Source: Glaciimonas sp. CA11.2
GTDB lineage: Bacteria; Pseudomonadota; Gammaproteobacteria; Burkholderiales; Burkholderiaceae_D
Direction: 5' to 3'
NCBI RefSeq assembly: GCF_034314045.1
Contig: NZ_JAVIWL010000001.1
Location: forward strand, 5,146,001-5,210,000
DNA: 64,000 bases
Shown here: positions 56,335 to 64,000 of the stretch, one piece after another
Position numbering within the stretch: position 1 is the stretch's first letter
How the letters are laid out: each line of letters begins with the position of its first letter
The notes under the pieces: model-generated
Databases searched by the model: none
Told to the model about the DNA's origin: nothing
Seen by the model: only the letters and a program-made list of their open reading frames with translations
Translations under genes and position numbers: made by a program

Positions 56335-57180
56335 ATGATTGAAATTTTTCTAGGTACAGCGGCTGTCTTCAGTTTATTACTGGTCATTTTGGGATTCCGC
56401 TCGTTTTATCAGGTAGAAGAAGGGCATTCGGCCGTCATCACTAATTTGGGGAAATTACGTGCCGATAAACTTGGAGAGCCCTTCATCGCAGAGCCCGGAT
56501 TGCATATAAAGCTTCCTTGGGAAAAGCTACATGAATTTTCAATCATGGAGCGCACGATTTCTCTTCGAGAGGAGATGCGGGAAGTTGAGTTCTTAGCGCG
56601 TGATGGGACCCAATTGCGCCTGACTCCGCAAATTCGCTTTCAATTTCAAAAAGAGCGTTTCCCTACCTATTTGTTTGGTATGAAACGCCCTGCATCGCAC
56701 CTAAGGGAACTCTTTCGCAGTCTACTGAGTGCAGAGGTTGCCAAGTTTGGTCCTGTCGATGCTCCCGAAGGTTCGTACGCGGAGATTCGGCGTAATCACG
56801 GATTGTTACACGCGGGGTTAAAGCAAAGCTTTTTAGCACGCGGGCTGGAAGAGAAATACGGTATTCAGTTTAGTGCTGTGGAAATTACCGAGATACTTCC
56901 CCCTGCCGATTTAGCGCAGGCTCTTAACTCCGTACAAAAAACGGAAACTGAAAATATTACTTTACTCAGTCGGTTCCGCGCCGAATGTTCGCAACGACTG
57001 GCAGCCGCTGAGCACGCAGTGAGTATTGCCGCATTGAAGGCCGAGGCAGTCGAATCAGAAATCTCGATTCTTGGCGATGCGATGAGAGAGCTTCAGAAAC
57101 AAGGCACGCTTGATGCCTACCTCCAACGTCGGCGGCACGAAGTTACAGCCCAATCAAAAACCCTTTACTTTAAAACCTAG
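56335..57180 (+). CDS. SPFH/Band-7 domain membrane protein
   Basis: A 281-residue protein with one N-terminal membrane segment (IFLGTAAVFSLLLVILGF) followed by a Band-7/SPFH domain (YQVEEGHSAVITNLGKLRAD, PGLHIKLPWEKLHEFSIMER, EFLARDGTQLRLTPQIRF). A C-terminal alpha-helical, probably coiled-coil stretch follows (RFRAECSQRLAAAEHAVSIA to about residue 260). It resembles prohibitin/HflC-type scaffold proteins that form ring assemblies in membrane microdomains. It begins 10 bases after the SulP-carbonic anhydrase stop, so co-expression is near certain. A scaffolding role for the transporter is inference. Confidence 0.88.
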   Translation: MIEIFLGTAAVFSLLLVILGFRSFYQVEEGHSAVITNLGKLRADKLGEPFIAEPGLHIKLPWEKLHEFSIMERTISLREEMREVEFLARDGTQLRLTPQIRFQFQKERFPTYLFGMKRPASHLRELFRSLLSAEVAKFGPVDAPEGSYAEIRRNHGLLHAGLKQSFLARGLEEKYGIQFSAVEITEILPPADLAQALNSVQKTETENITLLSRFRAECSQRLAAAEHAVSIAALKAEAVESEISILGDAMRELQKQGTLDAYLQRRRHEVTAQSKTLYFKT

Positions 57181-57191
57181 AAGGATTATTT

Positions 57192-58103
57192 ATGGAATCT
57201 TTCAGCTACTTTCTATTTTTTTCATCATTCGTGATAGCCGCATTCATACTCTTGCTCACGTTTTATCTGATTCGGTACGCTGCAGTAGTGGTGCAACCTG
57301 AGGAGGTCGTTTTACTTCTTAGCCATGGTCGTTGCCGTGAAGATATTTATACGTCCGGCATTCACTTTCGGCCCTATCTGTGGATACCCGGGCATAGGAT
57401 TATTCGCATATCGCGCCAACTGGAACACCAGTGTTTCAGAGATATACAAGTAAATGATGCAGTCGGTACCACGCTCCGTATCGATATCTGGATGGATTAT
57501 AAAGTGTCGAATGCCCGTAAGAGCATGTTCGCTATAGAGTCCTGGCGTACGGCGCTGAATCAATTAGTACCTGATGTGCTGATGACCCAGACCGGACGTG
57601 TACGTTTAGAAAATCTGCTATCTGACCGTGAGAGTATCGCTGAATCCGTATTCGAGGGAGTTCGCACTGAAGCGCTTAAATGGGGTGTTTCTATTGCGTC
57701 TCTATTTATTCAGGATGTTCGGGTATTGCCAGATATTTCTCGCCAGCTGTCTAGTCTGGTAGCGGCACAGATAGAAATGAAAAAGTCGCATCTGGAAGAA
57801 GAAGGCCGCATCAAAATTCAAGTATTGGACGCACAAACGGAGGTTCGCGTCGCAGAACTTCAGGCGCGCGCTAAATCAATGCACCCTATCGGCGTGGCCC
57901 GCGCTTACAGTAAGATGGCAGACCATCCAGGCCTGCTGGAAAGATTTCAGGAGCTGTACCAACTTTCCCTTTTGCCTTCAGGCCGGGTCGTTTCTTTTGT
58001 CGGTTTTGAGGGCAGTGAAATTGGCCCGCTTGATGCAATGATGATTCCCGTAGAGGACAACGCTGCGAACCACATGGCGCAGGTCTCTAATTACTCTCGC
58101 TAA
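57192..58103 (+). CDS. Second SPFH/Band-7 domain membrane protein
   Basis: A 303-residue protein: N-terminal membrane segment (FLFFSSFVIAAFILLLTFYL), SPFH domain (VVVQPEEVVLLLSHGRCRED, TSGIHFRPYLWIPGHRIIRI, VGTTLRIDIWMDYKVSNARK, LENLLSDRESIAESVFEGVR, WGVSIASLFIQDVRVLPDIS), then a charged helical region (QIEMKKSHLEEEGRIKIQVL) and a non-helical tail. It begins 11 bases after the first SPFH gene with AAGGA before the ATG. The pair recalls heteromeric HflK/HflC or stomatin-type partners, but neither matches HflK/C in context. Confidence 0.88.
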   Translation: MESFSYFLFFSSFVIAAFILLLTFYLIRYAAVVVQPEEVVLLLSHGRCREDIYTSGIHFRPYLWIPGHRIIRISRQLEHQCFRDIQVNDAVGTTLRIDIWMDYKVSNARKSMFAIESWRTALNQLVPDVLMTQTGRVRLENLLSDRESIAESVFEGVRTEALKWGVSIASLFIQDVRVLPDISRQLSSLVAAQIEMKKSHLEEEGRIKIQVLDAQTEVRVAELQARAKSMHPIGVARAYSKMADHPGLLERFQELYQLSLLPSGRVVSFVGFEGSEIGPLDAMMIPVEDNAANHMAQVSNYSR

Positions 58104-58144
58104 GCACTGCCATACCTGTCGGACCTGCGCGGAGTAAAACCTCT

Positions 58145-58177
58145 GTCCGCCTCTCAGGTTAAAAATAAGAGGCGGAC
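58145..58177 (+). terminator. Hairpin at the end of the SulP-SPFH operon
   Basis: GTCCGCCTCT (58145-58154) and AGAGGCGGAC (58168-58177) form a perfect 10-bp stem with a 13-base loop, 42 bases after the last stop. No T-tract follows, so it may act as an mRNA 3' stabiliser or a weak terminator. Confidence 0.6.
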
Positions 58178-58309
58178 TACCGATAAACCTGAAATGCCGT
58201 ATAGAGACTTCAAAGTAAGACAAATACTTCGATGCGGTGCTTAGGGCGTCCAATACGAACAGATTTTCTAGCACCTACATGACAAGTTGCCGTCAACAAG
58301 AGCAATAAC

Positions 58310-58864
58310 TTAAGCTTTTGCCAGTTCTACCGCAATAGCCGAAGTGATTCGGGCATCTTCAACGCCAATATGCGGTGCAAAACGGCCAACTACCTGACCT
58401 TGTCGGTTAATCAAAAACTTTTCAAAATTCCATAAAACCTGTGGCGCTGGTGCCAGATCCAAGTTGTGTTTTTTCATCATCTCAAGAAAATCATCAGCGC
58501 CTTCAGTCTCTGGGAATGCCTCAGTTAGTGCAGCATAAAGCGGGTGCTGATCCTCACCGAGTACAGATATCTTGGAGAAAATAGGGAAACTGACACCATA
58601 GTTGAGTGAACAAAACTCTGCGATTTCTTTATCGGTTGCCAACTCCTGCTCGCGGAAATTTCCTGCAGGGAAGCCAAGAATAGACAGACCCGCTTCGTGC
58701 TTGTCGCGGTACATTTTTTCCAACTCAGCATACTGAGGCGTCAATCCGCATTTGGAAGCTACATTCACCACCAGGACAACCTGTCCCTGATAGTCTGACA
58801 AAGAGGCAGAACTGCCATCTGGACGTGAGAGGGGGATCTGCGTCAACGATTGCGTATTGTCCAT
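58310..58864 (-). CDS. Glutathione peroxidase-family (thiol peroxidase) protein
   Basis: A 184-residue thioredoxin-fold peroxidase. Peroxidatic Cys in VVNVASKCGLTPQYAELEKM, and the conserved Trp-Asn in VLWNFEKFLINRQGQVVGRF. The second family motif, usually FPCNQFGxQE, is FPAGNFREQE here, so the usual second Cys and Gln are replaced; the catalytic tetrad Gln would be Asn. No signal peptide, thus cytoplasmic. It reduces hydroperoxides using glutathione or thioredoxin in related proteins. Stands alone, convergent with the SPFH operon. Confidence 0.9.
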   Translation of the reverse strand: MDNTQSLTQIPLSRPDGSSASLSDYQGQVVLVVNVASKCGLTPQYAELEKMYRDKHEAGLSILGFPAGNFREQELATDKEIAEFCSLNYGVSFPIFSKISVLGEDQHPLYAALTEAFPETEGADDFLEMMKKHNLDLAPAPQVLWNFEKFLINRQGQVVGRFAPHIGVEDARITSAIAVELAKA

Positions 58865-59038
58865 CTTGTGGGAATCCTTTTTGGCGATTGTAGAGTAATG
58901 CTTTACTCAGGTTGAGGATGTCGTACGTGTCTCTGCTGATTTTAGCGCAGAATACCAAAGAGCGTCTTGCTCAGAGCCCTACGGAATAGTCGCCGATAAG
59001 GTGCTGGATAAATGGAGAGACTTAAACTGCGAGTGGAA

Positions 59039-59569
59039 TTATGACTCGCCTTCGATGGTCGTTGTCTCATAGGCACATTGCACATAAGTCATGCGCCCAC
59101 CAGCCAGCATGAGCGCACAAAACATATTCAGATCGACGATTTCTGGAACTGAAAACCATAACGCGAGTTCTGTAAAAACTGCGTCATTGATCGCCATATA
59201 ATCTCCAGAAAATAATTCGGCATAACGTAACGCAGCGCACTCCGATGCGTTAAAGCGATCACTGTCACTCGTCAAACAAGCGATGTCATCCTCAGATACG
59301 TTGTCAGTTTTGCGCGCTAACTGACAGGCCGTGCAGGTTGTGATAGAGGCGATCCGCAACCGAAACAGTTTCCGCAGGCGGCTGTCGAGCAGTGGATGAT
59401 TATGTAGCTGATCAAGCGTACTAAGCCATGCCAGCGCAGCGTCTGGTCGGTGGCCCCATACTTGCACTGGGATCGTGGAAATCAGCATTCGACTTGCTTT
59501 GCCGCGCTCCCTGGCTTCGCGCAGCGGTTGTGGCAAATCATCCAACGATACCGGTGCAATCCGCGACAT
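59039..59569 (-). CDS. Carboxymuconolactone decarboxylase/AhpD-like family protein
   Basis: A 176-residue protein starting MSRIAPVSLDDLPQPLREAR at 59569, the usual start for this group; the open frame upstream is thiolase shadow. The AhpD-like core is LRKLFRLRIASITTCTACQL, with the CxxC pair (CTAC) but without the usual His a few residues later. Further family segments are ASECAALRYAELFSGDY and the C-terminal NMFCALMLAGGRMT. Similar proteins accompany catabolic clusters with FAH hydrolases and amidohydrolases. The enzyme activity is unknown. It is the last gene of a decayed cluster and may still be intact. Confidence 0.8.
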   Translation of the reverse strand: MSRIAPVSLDDLPQPLREARERGKASRMLISTIPVQVWGHRPDAALAWLSTLDQLHNHPLLDSRLRKLFRLRIASITTCTACQLARKTDNVSEDDIACLTSDSDRFNASECAALRYAELFSGDYMAINDAVFTELALWFSVPEIVDLNMFCALMLAGGRMTYVQCAYETTTIEGES

Positions 59570-59585
59570 CTTTTTCTCTCTCGCT

Positions 59586-60106
59586 TTACGCCACTCGTTC
59601 GATGATCGTCGCCGTACCGTTTCCACCAGCGCAGCGAATGGTTTGCAAGCCAAACCGTGCATTGCGGCGCTCAAGTTCATGCAACGTACTAGCCATAATC
59701 CTTGCTCCGCTCGCACCGAGTGGATGCCCCAATGCAATCACCCCACCATTCACATTGAGACGATCATGTGACACACCAAGTTCACGCATCCATATTAACG
59801 GCACCGGAGCAAAGGCCTCATTCACCTCAAATAGGTCGATATCGTCCAATGTTAAACCCGCTTTTTCCAATACCTTGCGGGTTGCGGCAATCGGACCGGT
59901 CAGCATCAATGTCGGATCTGAGCCGACCGTTGTAACGGCACGAATACGGGCCCGGGCCTTGAGGCCAAGACTCTTCGCTTTATCGGCTGACATGATAAGC
60001 AATGCTGCTGCGCCATCCGAAATTTGCGATGCATTACCCGCTGTAATACGGCCGCCTTCTGGACGGAAGCTGGTCTTAGAGTCGTTAATGATGGTGGTCC
60101 TGGAGG
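59586..60106 (-). pseudogene. Thiolase (acetyl-CoA acetyltransferase) C-terminal fragment
   Basis: The frame, open from just after the FAH stop, reads [80 protein letters not shown] and [17 protein letters not shown]. This is the C-terminal ~170 residues of a thiolase, with [12 protein letters not shown] and CxGGG-like motifs (here CAGGNG, normally C-x-G-G-G). The first ~230 residues, including the nucleophilic Cys, are missing and the fragment abuts the FAH gene, so a deletion has joined the two genes. Confidence 0.88.
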
Positions 60107-60811
60107 TTACCTGCGCGGAGACTTCTCGCTAACAATGTTCGTCAGCACACCAATGCCCTCAACTGCTGCTTCTACAACATCCCCCGGATTGAGGAAACGC
60201 CCCGTTCCCATCCCAACACCTGCTGGTGAACCGGCGGGAAATTCATCCCGCGTAACGATCCACGGATCGACGCCGGTGGTGGCATCCTGACTTTTAGCGG
60301 CGGACAAATCCATACCGATACCGGGAGGCCCGCTATGCTGCAAATCCCGTGCGCTGACATCGTTGCCGACCGTATAACCCAATACGCTCGAAAGCGAATC
60401 GTCGTGATCGATCGTATCCGACCCAATCACCACCACCAACTCGACTTCATGATCGAGCTGATCAGTTAAAGGAGGGAACCGAATCTGATCTTGCGCGCCA
60501 ATCAAAGCGCCATACGATTTCAAAAATGCGAAGGGTTGAGCGGGCGCTTTCAGGCCAAATTCAACCAAATGCTTAGCGTAATTTGCGCCTGCGACCCCGA
60601 CCCGATTAACGCGCTCAATCGGTGGCAACAGAAGCACCGATGACAACGCCAGCACAGCGCCAGTAAAGCGCAGCGCCGACTGACCTTCCCCTCGCGTAAT
60701 ACGCGGCGCCCACTCGCTGAACTCGCCAGAGATGGGCGTGACAGTGCCCGTGCCCGTATCGACTAACGCCCAAAACGGCGCGCCACTATCCGTGCAGCGG
60801 GCGACCTTCAT
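60107..60811 (-). pseudogene. Fumarylacetoacetate hydrolase-family gene with in-frame internal deletion
   Basis: A 234-codon open frame of the FAH family: GVAGANYAKHLVEFGLKAPA, FLKSYGALIGAQDQIRFPPL, DHEVELVVVIGSDTI (metal-binding E-x-E region), YTVGNDVSARDLQ, KSQDATTGVDPWIVTRDEFP, then directly GSPAGVGMGTGRFLNPGDVV. In the family about 45-50 residues, ending in a GDVxxTGTPAGVG loop, lie between the last two segments. They are missing here at about 60222-60240, so the frame is kept but part of the core fold is lost. Probably inactive; a shortened functional protein cannot be excluded. Start overlaps the amidohydrolase stop by 4 bases. Confidence 0.75.
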
Positions 60812-61886
60812 GCTGCTTTTACCAATGGCGTGACACTGCCAATTTTAGCTGGATCCAGATGCAATAACTCGCACGCATTTTTCCAGCGGATTTTGTCCAG
60901 TTCCATAGGTGACAATCTCAAACCATCTGTCAGATCATGGCGTACCACGTCGCCACCGCCAAAATTGCTGCCGTAGAGAATACGGTCAGGGCCGATGATA
61001 TCGACCTTCGCCTGACGCATCGGCACTTCGTGCAATTCGACGTCAAAGTAAAAATTCTTCATGTGCGATAGCAACGGTTTTTTGTTGTACTTAACATCCA
61101 GATTTTGGTTGGTTTTTGCCAAACCACCTAGTTGGTAAGGAACGTAACCGCCACCGTGTGTAATGTAATTTTGAGGTTAGGGAAACGATTCAGCACACCG
61201 CCGCAAATCAGATTCCAGAAACAACGCGTCTCGTCATACTGCATACCGATGATAGCGGTGGTTTCGTAGTGGTCTTCGTTGGCTTTCTTGCCCCACGTGA
61301 CTGACTGGTTATAGCCGTGAATAAACATCGGCAAATCCAGGTCGCACAATGTCGACCAGACGATATCCAGTTCCGGCGAATGGAATTCCAGGCCACCAAA
61401 GTTGGCGCCACCGGCGACCAGACCTTTAACACCCAGTTCGGTACAAGCACGACGTAATTCGATTGCTGCCGCCTCTGGCGCATTCAACGGAACGTGCGCC
61501 GAGAACATCAGACGATCAGGAGCGTGCGAGCAATATTCGGCCAGAACGTCGTTCACCTTACGTGCGAACGGCACTGCGAATTCGGCTTCGGTCCAGTACA
61601 TGTAGCAATGCGATGGAACTGACACAACCTGCAAATTCTGACCCGCAGCGTCCATACCTGCCAGACGCGTTGTTGGATCGGCCCGGCGTGCCAGATAATC
61701 GGCCAACTTTGGTCCGGTGCCTGATCGTACAGCTGCCTTACGTTCTGGTGAACCGAGGCCAAAAATCCAGTCGCCGACGCGTAGTTTGATGTCATCATCT
61801 TCATGCTGCTCGAAAAATGGTCCCCAGTGCGGATGTTGGTCGTAATAACCTGGATGCGGTGCGTGCGCGTGGAGATCGATAAGCAT
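60808..61886 (-). pseudogene. Amidohydrolase (ACMSD-like) gene split by a 5-bp tandem duplication
   Basis: The N-terminal part (from ATG 61886: MLIDLHAHAPHPGYYDQHPH with the H-x-H metal motif) runs to a premature stop near 61128. The C-terminal part (60808-61122) continues the same protein in another frame (NLDVKYNKKPLLSHMKNFYF, GPDRILYGSNFGGGDVVRHD). At 61160-61169 the plus strand has GTAATGTAAT; removing one copy of the five-base unit restores NLKITHGGGYVPYQLGGLAK. So a single tandem duplication explains the break. The intact protein would be about 358 residues, amidohydrolase-2 family, metal-dependent decarboxylase or hydrolase. Confidence 0.88.
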
Positions 61887-62305
61887 GTCTCGTGAACCGC
61901 TGCTAGTTGAGGAACAGTGCATCGAAGCAAAAAAGCGGAGAGGTTCAGTGCGATGTTGTGGCGTTATACCATCCGTCTGATTGAACACATATTTATTTTA
62001 TGTTCTATATTTAGCCTTTTGCAGAATTAGTTGCAGTATAGAATAAGTCGTCATAATATAAAAATATGATTAATAATTAATTTGAACATATTTTTAAATT
62101 TCGTTTTTATTGATAATTCTTGGCGCCAAGAAATCGTTACGGGCCGGTTAAGGAGATCATCTTTAGGCATGGCATTTTGAGTAAATAGTTTTCATCTTAC
62201 GTTGCTGGCAATCGGTCCATAATGTGTGCTTGGTTGTATCCGGGACAGCGTTTTTTGGCCGTGATGCAGGTGTTCGAAACAATAACCACGCATATTGGTG
62301 AATAA
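61887..62305. other. Intergenic region with a perfect 16-bp palindrome
   Basis: AT-rich stretch between the amidohydrolase start and a small plus-strand gene. At 62117-62132 TTCTTGGCGCCAAGAA is a perfect palindrome, the kind of site bound by a homodimeric repressor. No gene is supported. Confidence 0.55.
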
Positions 62306-62545
62306 ATGGTCATTCATAGTATTGAAGATGAGACCGGTGTCCATTGCGTCGACGTGGCGTTGGACGACAATGGCACTTTTACTTTTAAGGTGTTTCGTAA
62401 AGATCCGGAAGATCAGGGAAGATGGACGTTGGTTGCTGATTACGCTAAGACGACGTATGCGACTGAAGCTGAAGCGTTGGCTGTGGCTGGTGGGACAAGA
62501 CCATGGGTGAAAGATGTGCTTAATCTCCGCGGCAAGGATAGCTGA
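62306..62545 (+). CDS. Small hypothetical protein
   Basis: A 79-residue acidic protein: MVIHSIEDETGVHCVDVALD, DNGTFTFKVFRKDPEDQGRW, then an alanine-rich helix TYATEAEALAVAGG. The regular amphipathic pattern and composition look protein-like rather than random. I do not recognise a family with a known function. The ribosome site is weak (TTGGTGAATAA). It has no membrane segment or signal peptide and no operon partner. Confidence 0.6.
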   Translation: MVIHSIEDETGVHCVDVALDDNGTFTFKVFRKDPEDQGRWTLVADYAKTTYATEAEALAVAGGTRPWVKDVLNLRGKDS

Positions 62546-62566
62546 TATTCAATGCCGTTTGGGTTT

Positions 62567-62625
62567 TGTGGTGATTTTGTGGTGTCGTCCGACAGTCGGT
62601 TATTTTTTCTTTTTCGTTGAATAGA
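62567..62625. repeat. Degenerate partial copy of the palindromic element at 51657
   Basis: GTGTCGTCCGACAGTCGGTT followed by ATTTTTTCTTTTTCG parallels GTGTGGCCCGACAGCCAGTC and ACTTTTTCTTGCTTCG in the element at 51683-51717, but most of the rest of the element is missing. The interval 62546-62769 holds no gene I can support. Confidence 0.45.
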
Positions 62626-62769
62626 CTGGAAGCTCAGGCGACATTGGTTCGATGAAGAATCCTCGGTTCCTCGGTTTTAATTAACGAAAACCGATGAAGT
62701 GAGTGAGGCCGCGCTATCTATGACCCCACAAAAATAGCAAACTTATATCCGTCAAAGTCAGACCTCCCA

Positions 62770-64000
62770 TCAAAGCCCCTTCCCCACCACAATCCCCCGA
62801 ATCATCGTCCCTAACCGCAATGGCAAAAGCGACTTACCAACATCAGTCGGCACCAATAACTCACTAAGCACGTACCGAACCAGCAATTCACAAGCCAGAT
62901 CGCGATCTATCTGGGTTGCCAAACGCTTGTCCCAATCATCAAACACAATTTCCAAAACCGATTTGTAACGCTCAACAGCGTCATCAAACATGCGTTGAAA
63001 AAAAGCAAAAGCATATTCCGGTGCTACCGCCAACAACCGCCGCACCTTATCCTGCCGTAAAAAATGATCAATATAACCAATCACCGCATTAAACCGATCA
63101 TCAGGATCGGCATGCAACGTCGCCACTTCAACTAACCGTTGATGAAATTGCGCGCGCTGATGTTCGCTAAATGCATCAAGCAAAGCATCCTGTGAAGAAA
63201 AATAGCGATAAAAAGTCCCCCGTGAAATACCCGCAACTTCACATACCGCCAGAATCGACACGCGCTCGACGCCCGAGACCAGAATGACCTCCTCAGCGGC
63301 GGCAATAATCTGTTGAATAGTCGTATCTGAGCGGCGATTGCGACCGGGCTCACGCGGCGGCGGGACGATTAATGCCACGCTTTTTTTACTTTTCTCGGCC
63401 GGTTTTACCACCATTGGTATATTTCCAATGTGTCCTTGTCGCTCTCCGATACTACTGATAAGCCTACCAATACGCTGCGGTAGCTGACGCCGATCCCCCT
63501 CTCCCAACACTAATAATTCGCTCAGAACATACCGGATAATCATTTCGCAGATTAACTCACGGTCCAACGTTACCCCAAGGCGTGCATCCCACGCGTCAAA
63601 CACGATCTTTAAGGCATCCTGAAAACGGTCAAGGGAATCAAGGAAAGCATGCTGAAAAAATCCGAACGCGTATTTTGGAGCAACCTGCAATAGGCGGCGT
63701 GCCTTGGTCCCTTTTAAAAAATTATCGAGATGGGCCACCAATGCGATGAAGCGCTCATCCGGGTCGTCATAAGGCTCGGTCGCGCTAATCAATGCCTGAT
63801 GGAATACGCCACGCTTATGCTGAGTATAGGCTTCTAAGAGTTCATCCTGAGACGAAAAATACCGATAGAAAGTGCCGCGAGAGATACCAGCAACTTCGCA
63901 TACAGTCAGAATAGAAACGCGGTCAACGCCAGATTCAAGAATGACCTGCTCAGTAGCGACCAGAATTTGATCAATGGTTTTTTCTGAGCGACGATTACGT
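62770..64000 (-). CDS. Tandem-duplicated TetR/AcrR-family regulator, N-terminus beyond the right edge
   Basis: The minus-strand frame is open from 62770 to the window edge (about 410 codons) and contains two complete TetR modules in one chain. Module 1 helix-turn-helix: RVSILTVCEVAGISRGTFYR; module 2: RVSILAVCEVAGISRGTFYR. Each is followed by a similar ligand/dimer domain (KYAFGFFQHAFLDSLDRFQD versus EYAFAFFQRMFDDAVERYKS; ICEMIIRYVLSELLVLGEGD versus ACELLVRYVLSELLVPTDVG). A linker of about 45 residues with VVKPAEKSKKSVALIVPPPR joins them. By eye the two DNA-binding segments are about 70% identical over 71 residues. More could lie upstream of the edge. Confidence 0.9.
   Translation of the reverse strand, partial: RNRRSEKTIDQILVATEQVILESGVDRVSILTVCEVAGISRGTFYRYFSSQDELLEAYTQHKRGVFHQALISATEPYDDPDERFIALVAHLDNFLKGTKARRLLQVAPKYAFGFFQHAFLDSLDRFQDALKIVFDAWDARLGVTLDRELICEMIIRYVLSELLVLGEGDRRQLPQRIGRLISSIGERQGHIGNIPMVVKPAEKSKKSVALIVPPPREPGRNRRSDTTIQQIIAAAEEVILVSGVERVSILAVCEVAGISRGTFYRYFSSQDALLDAFSEHQRAQFHQRLVEVATLHADPDDRFNAVIGYIDHFLRQDKVRRLLAVAPEYAFAFFQRMFDDAVERYKSVLEIVFDDWDKRLATQIDRDLACELLVRYVLSELLVPTDVGKSLLPLRLGTMIRGIVVGKGL

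Noticed and set aside
56335..58103. HflK/HflC pair
   Set aside because: Both are SPFH proteins, but the neighbours (no hflX, hfq or hisZ) and the short N-terminal regions do not fit hflKC.

Overview
The window most resembles a chromosomal segment of a betaproteobacterium of the order Burkholderiales, probably Oxalobacteraceae (a Collimonas/Glaciimonas-type genome). This is inferred from the Burkholderia-type porin, the Eps/PEP-CTERM-style exopolysaccharide genes, the fused 1,207-residue indolepyruvate oxidoreductase, and moderate GC content with AT-rich intergenic regions. No phage, IS transposase, CRISPR array or rRNA gene was seen. The only RNA gene found is a tRNA-Gly.

Layout. (1) 1-1110: truncated porin gene. 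(2) 2087-9997: a MocR-type regulator divergent from a seven-gene Nit1C cluster (nitB-nitH; nitrilase, radical SAM, GNAT, AIR-synthase-like, flavoprotein), the cluster linked elsewhere to cyanide/nitrile nitrogen assimilation. Their shared intergenic region holds about seven copies of a nonamer and a candidate sigma-54 promoter. (3) 10185-15411: tRNA-Gly, mntH, a WecA/MraY-like phosphoglycosyl transferase, a REC-EAL protein and a stand-alone receiver protein. (4) 15568-17499: a repeat-built lipoprotein. (5) 17880-39505: a 17-gene minus-strand exopolysaccharide cluster. Export and chain-length genes are of the EpsD/E/F/G/L type, while assembly genes match the xanthan gum set (GumD, GumM, GumH, GumK, GumE, GumJ). 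GumI and GumL are absent, so a xanthan-like backbone with a truncated Man-GlcA side chain is predicted. (6) 40800-42550: MarR regulator and MFS transporter behind a promoter with a near-perfect palindromic operator. (7) 42681-51080: 3-methylcrotonyl-CoA-carboxylase-type genes plus a fused indolepyruvate ferredoxin oxidoreductase, with a divergent LysR regulator. (8) 51153-53425: a GNAT gene followed by decayed DNA (palindromic repeat element, amidohydrolase and acyl-CoA dehydrogenase remnants). (9) 54246-58103: an apparent operon of a SulP transporter fused to a gamma-class carbonic anhydrase, followed by two SPFH/Band-7 membrane proteins. (10) 58310-61886: glutathione peroxidase, then a minus-strand catabolic cluster in which thiolase, FAH hydrolase and amidohydrolase are each damaged in a different way. 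(11) 62306-64000: a small hypothetical protein and a single-chain tandem TetR regulator running off the right edge.

The least ordinary items are the SulP-gamma-carbonic anhydrase/SPFH operon, the hybrid Gum/Eps cluster with a predicted tetrasaccharide repeat, the Nit1C control region, and the tandem TetR protein. Product names come from recognising family motifs by eye. No database search was run.
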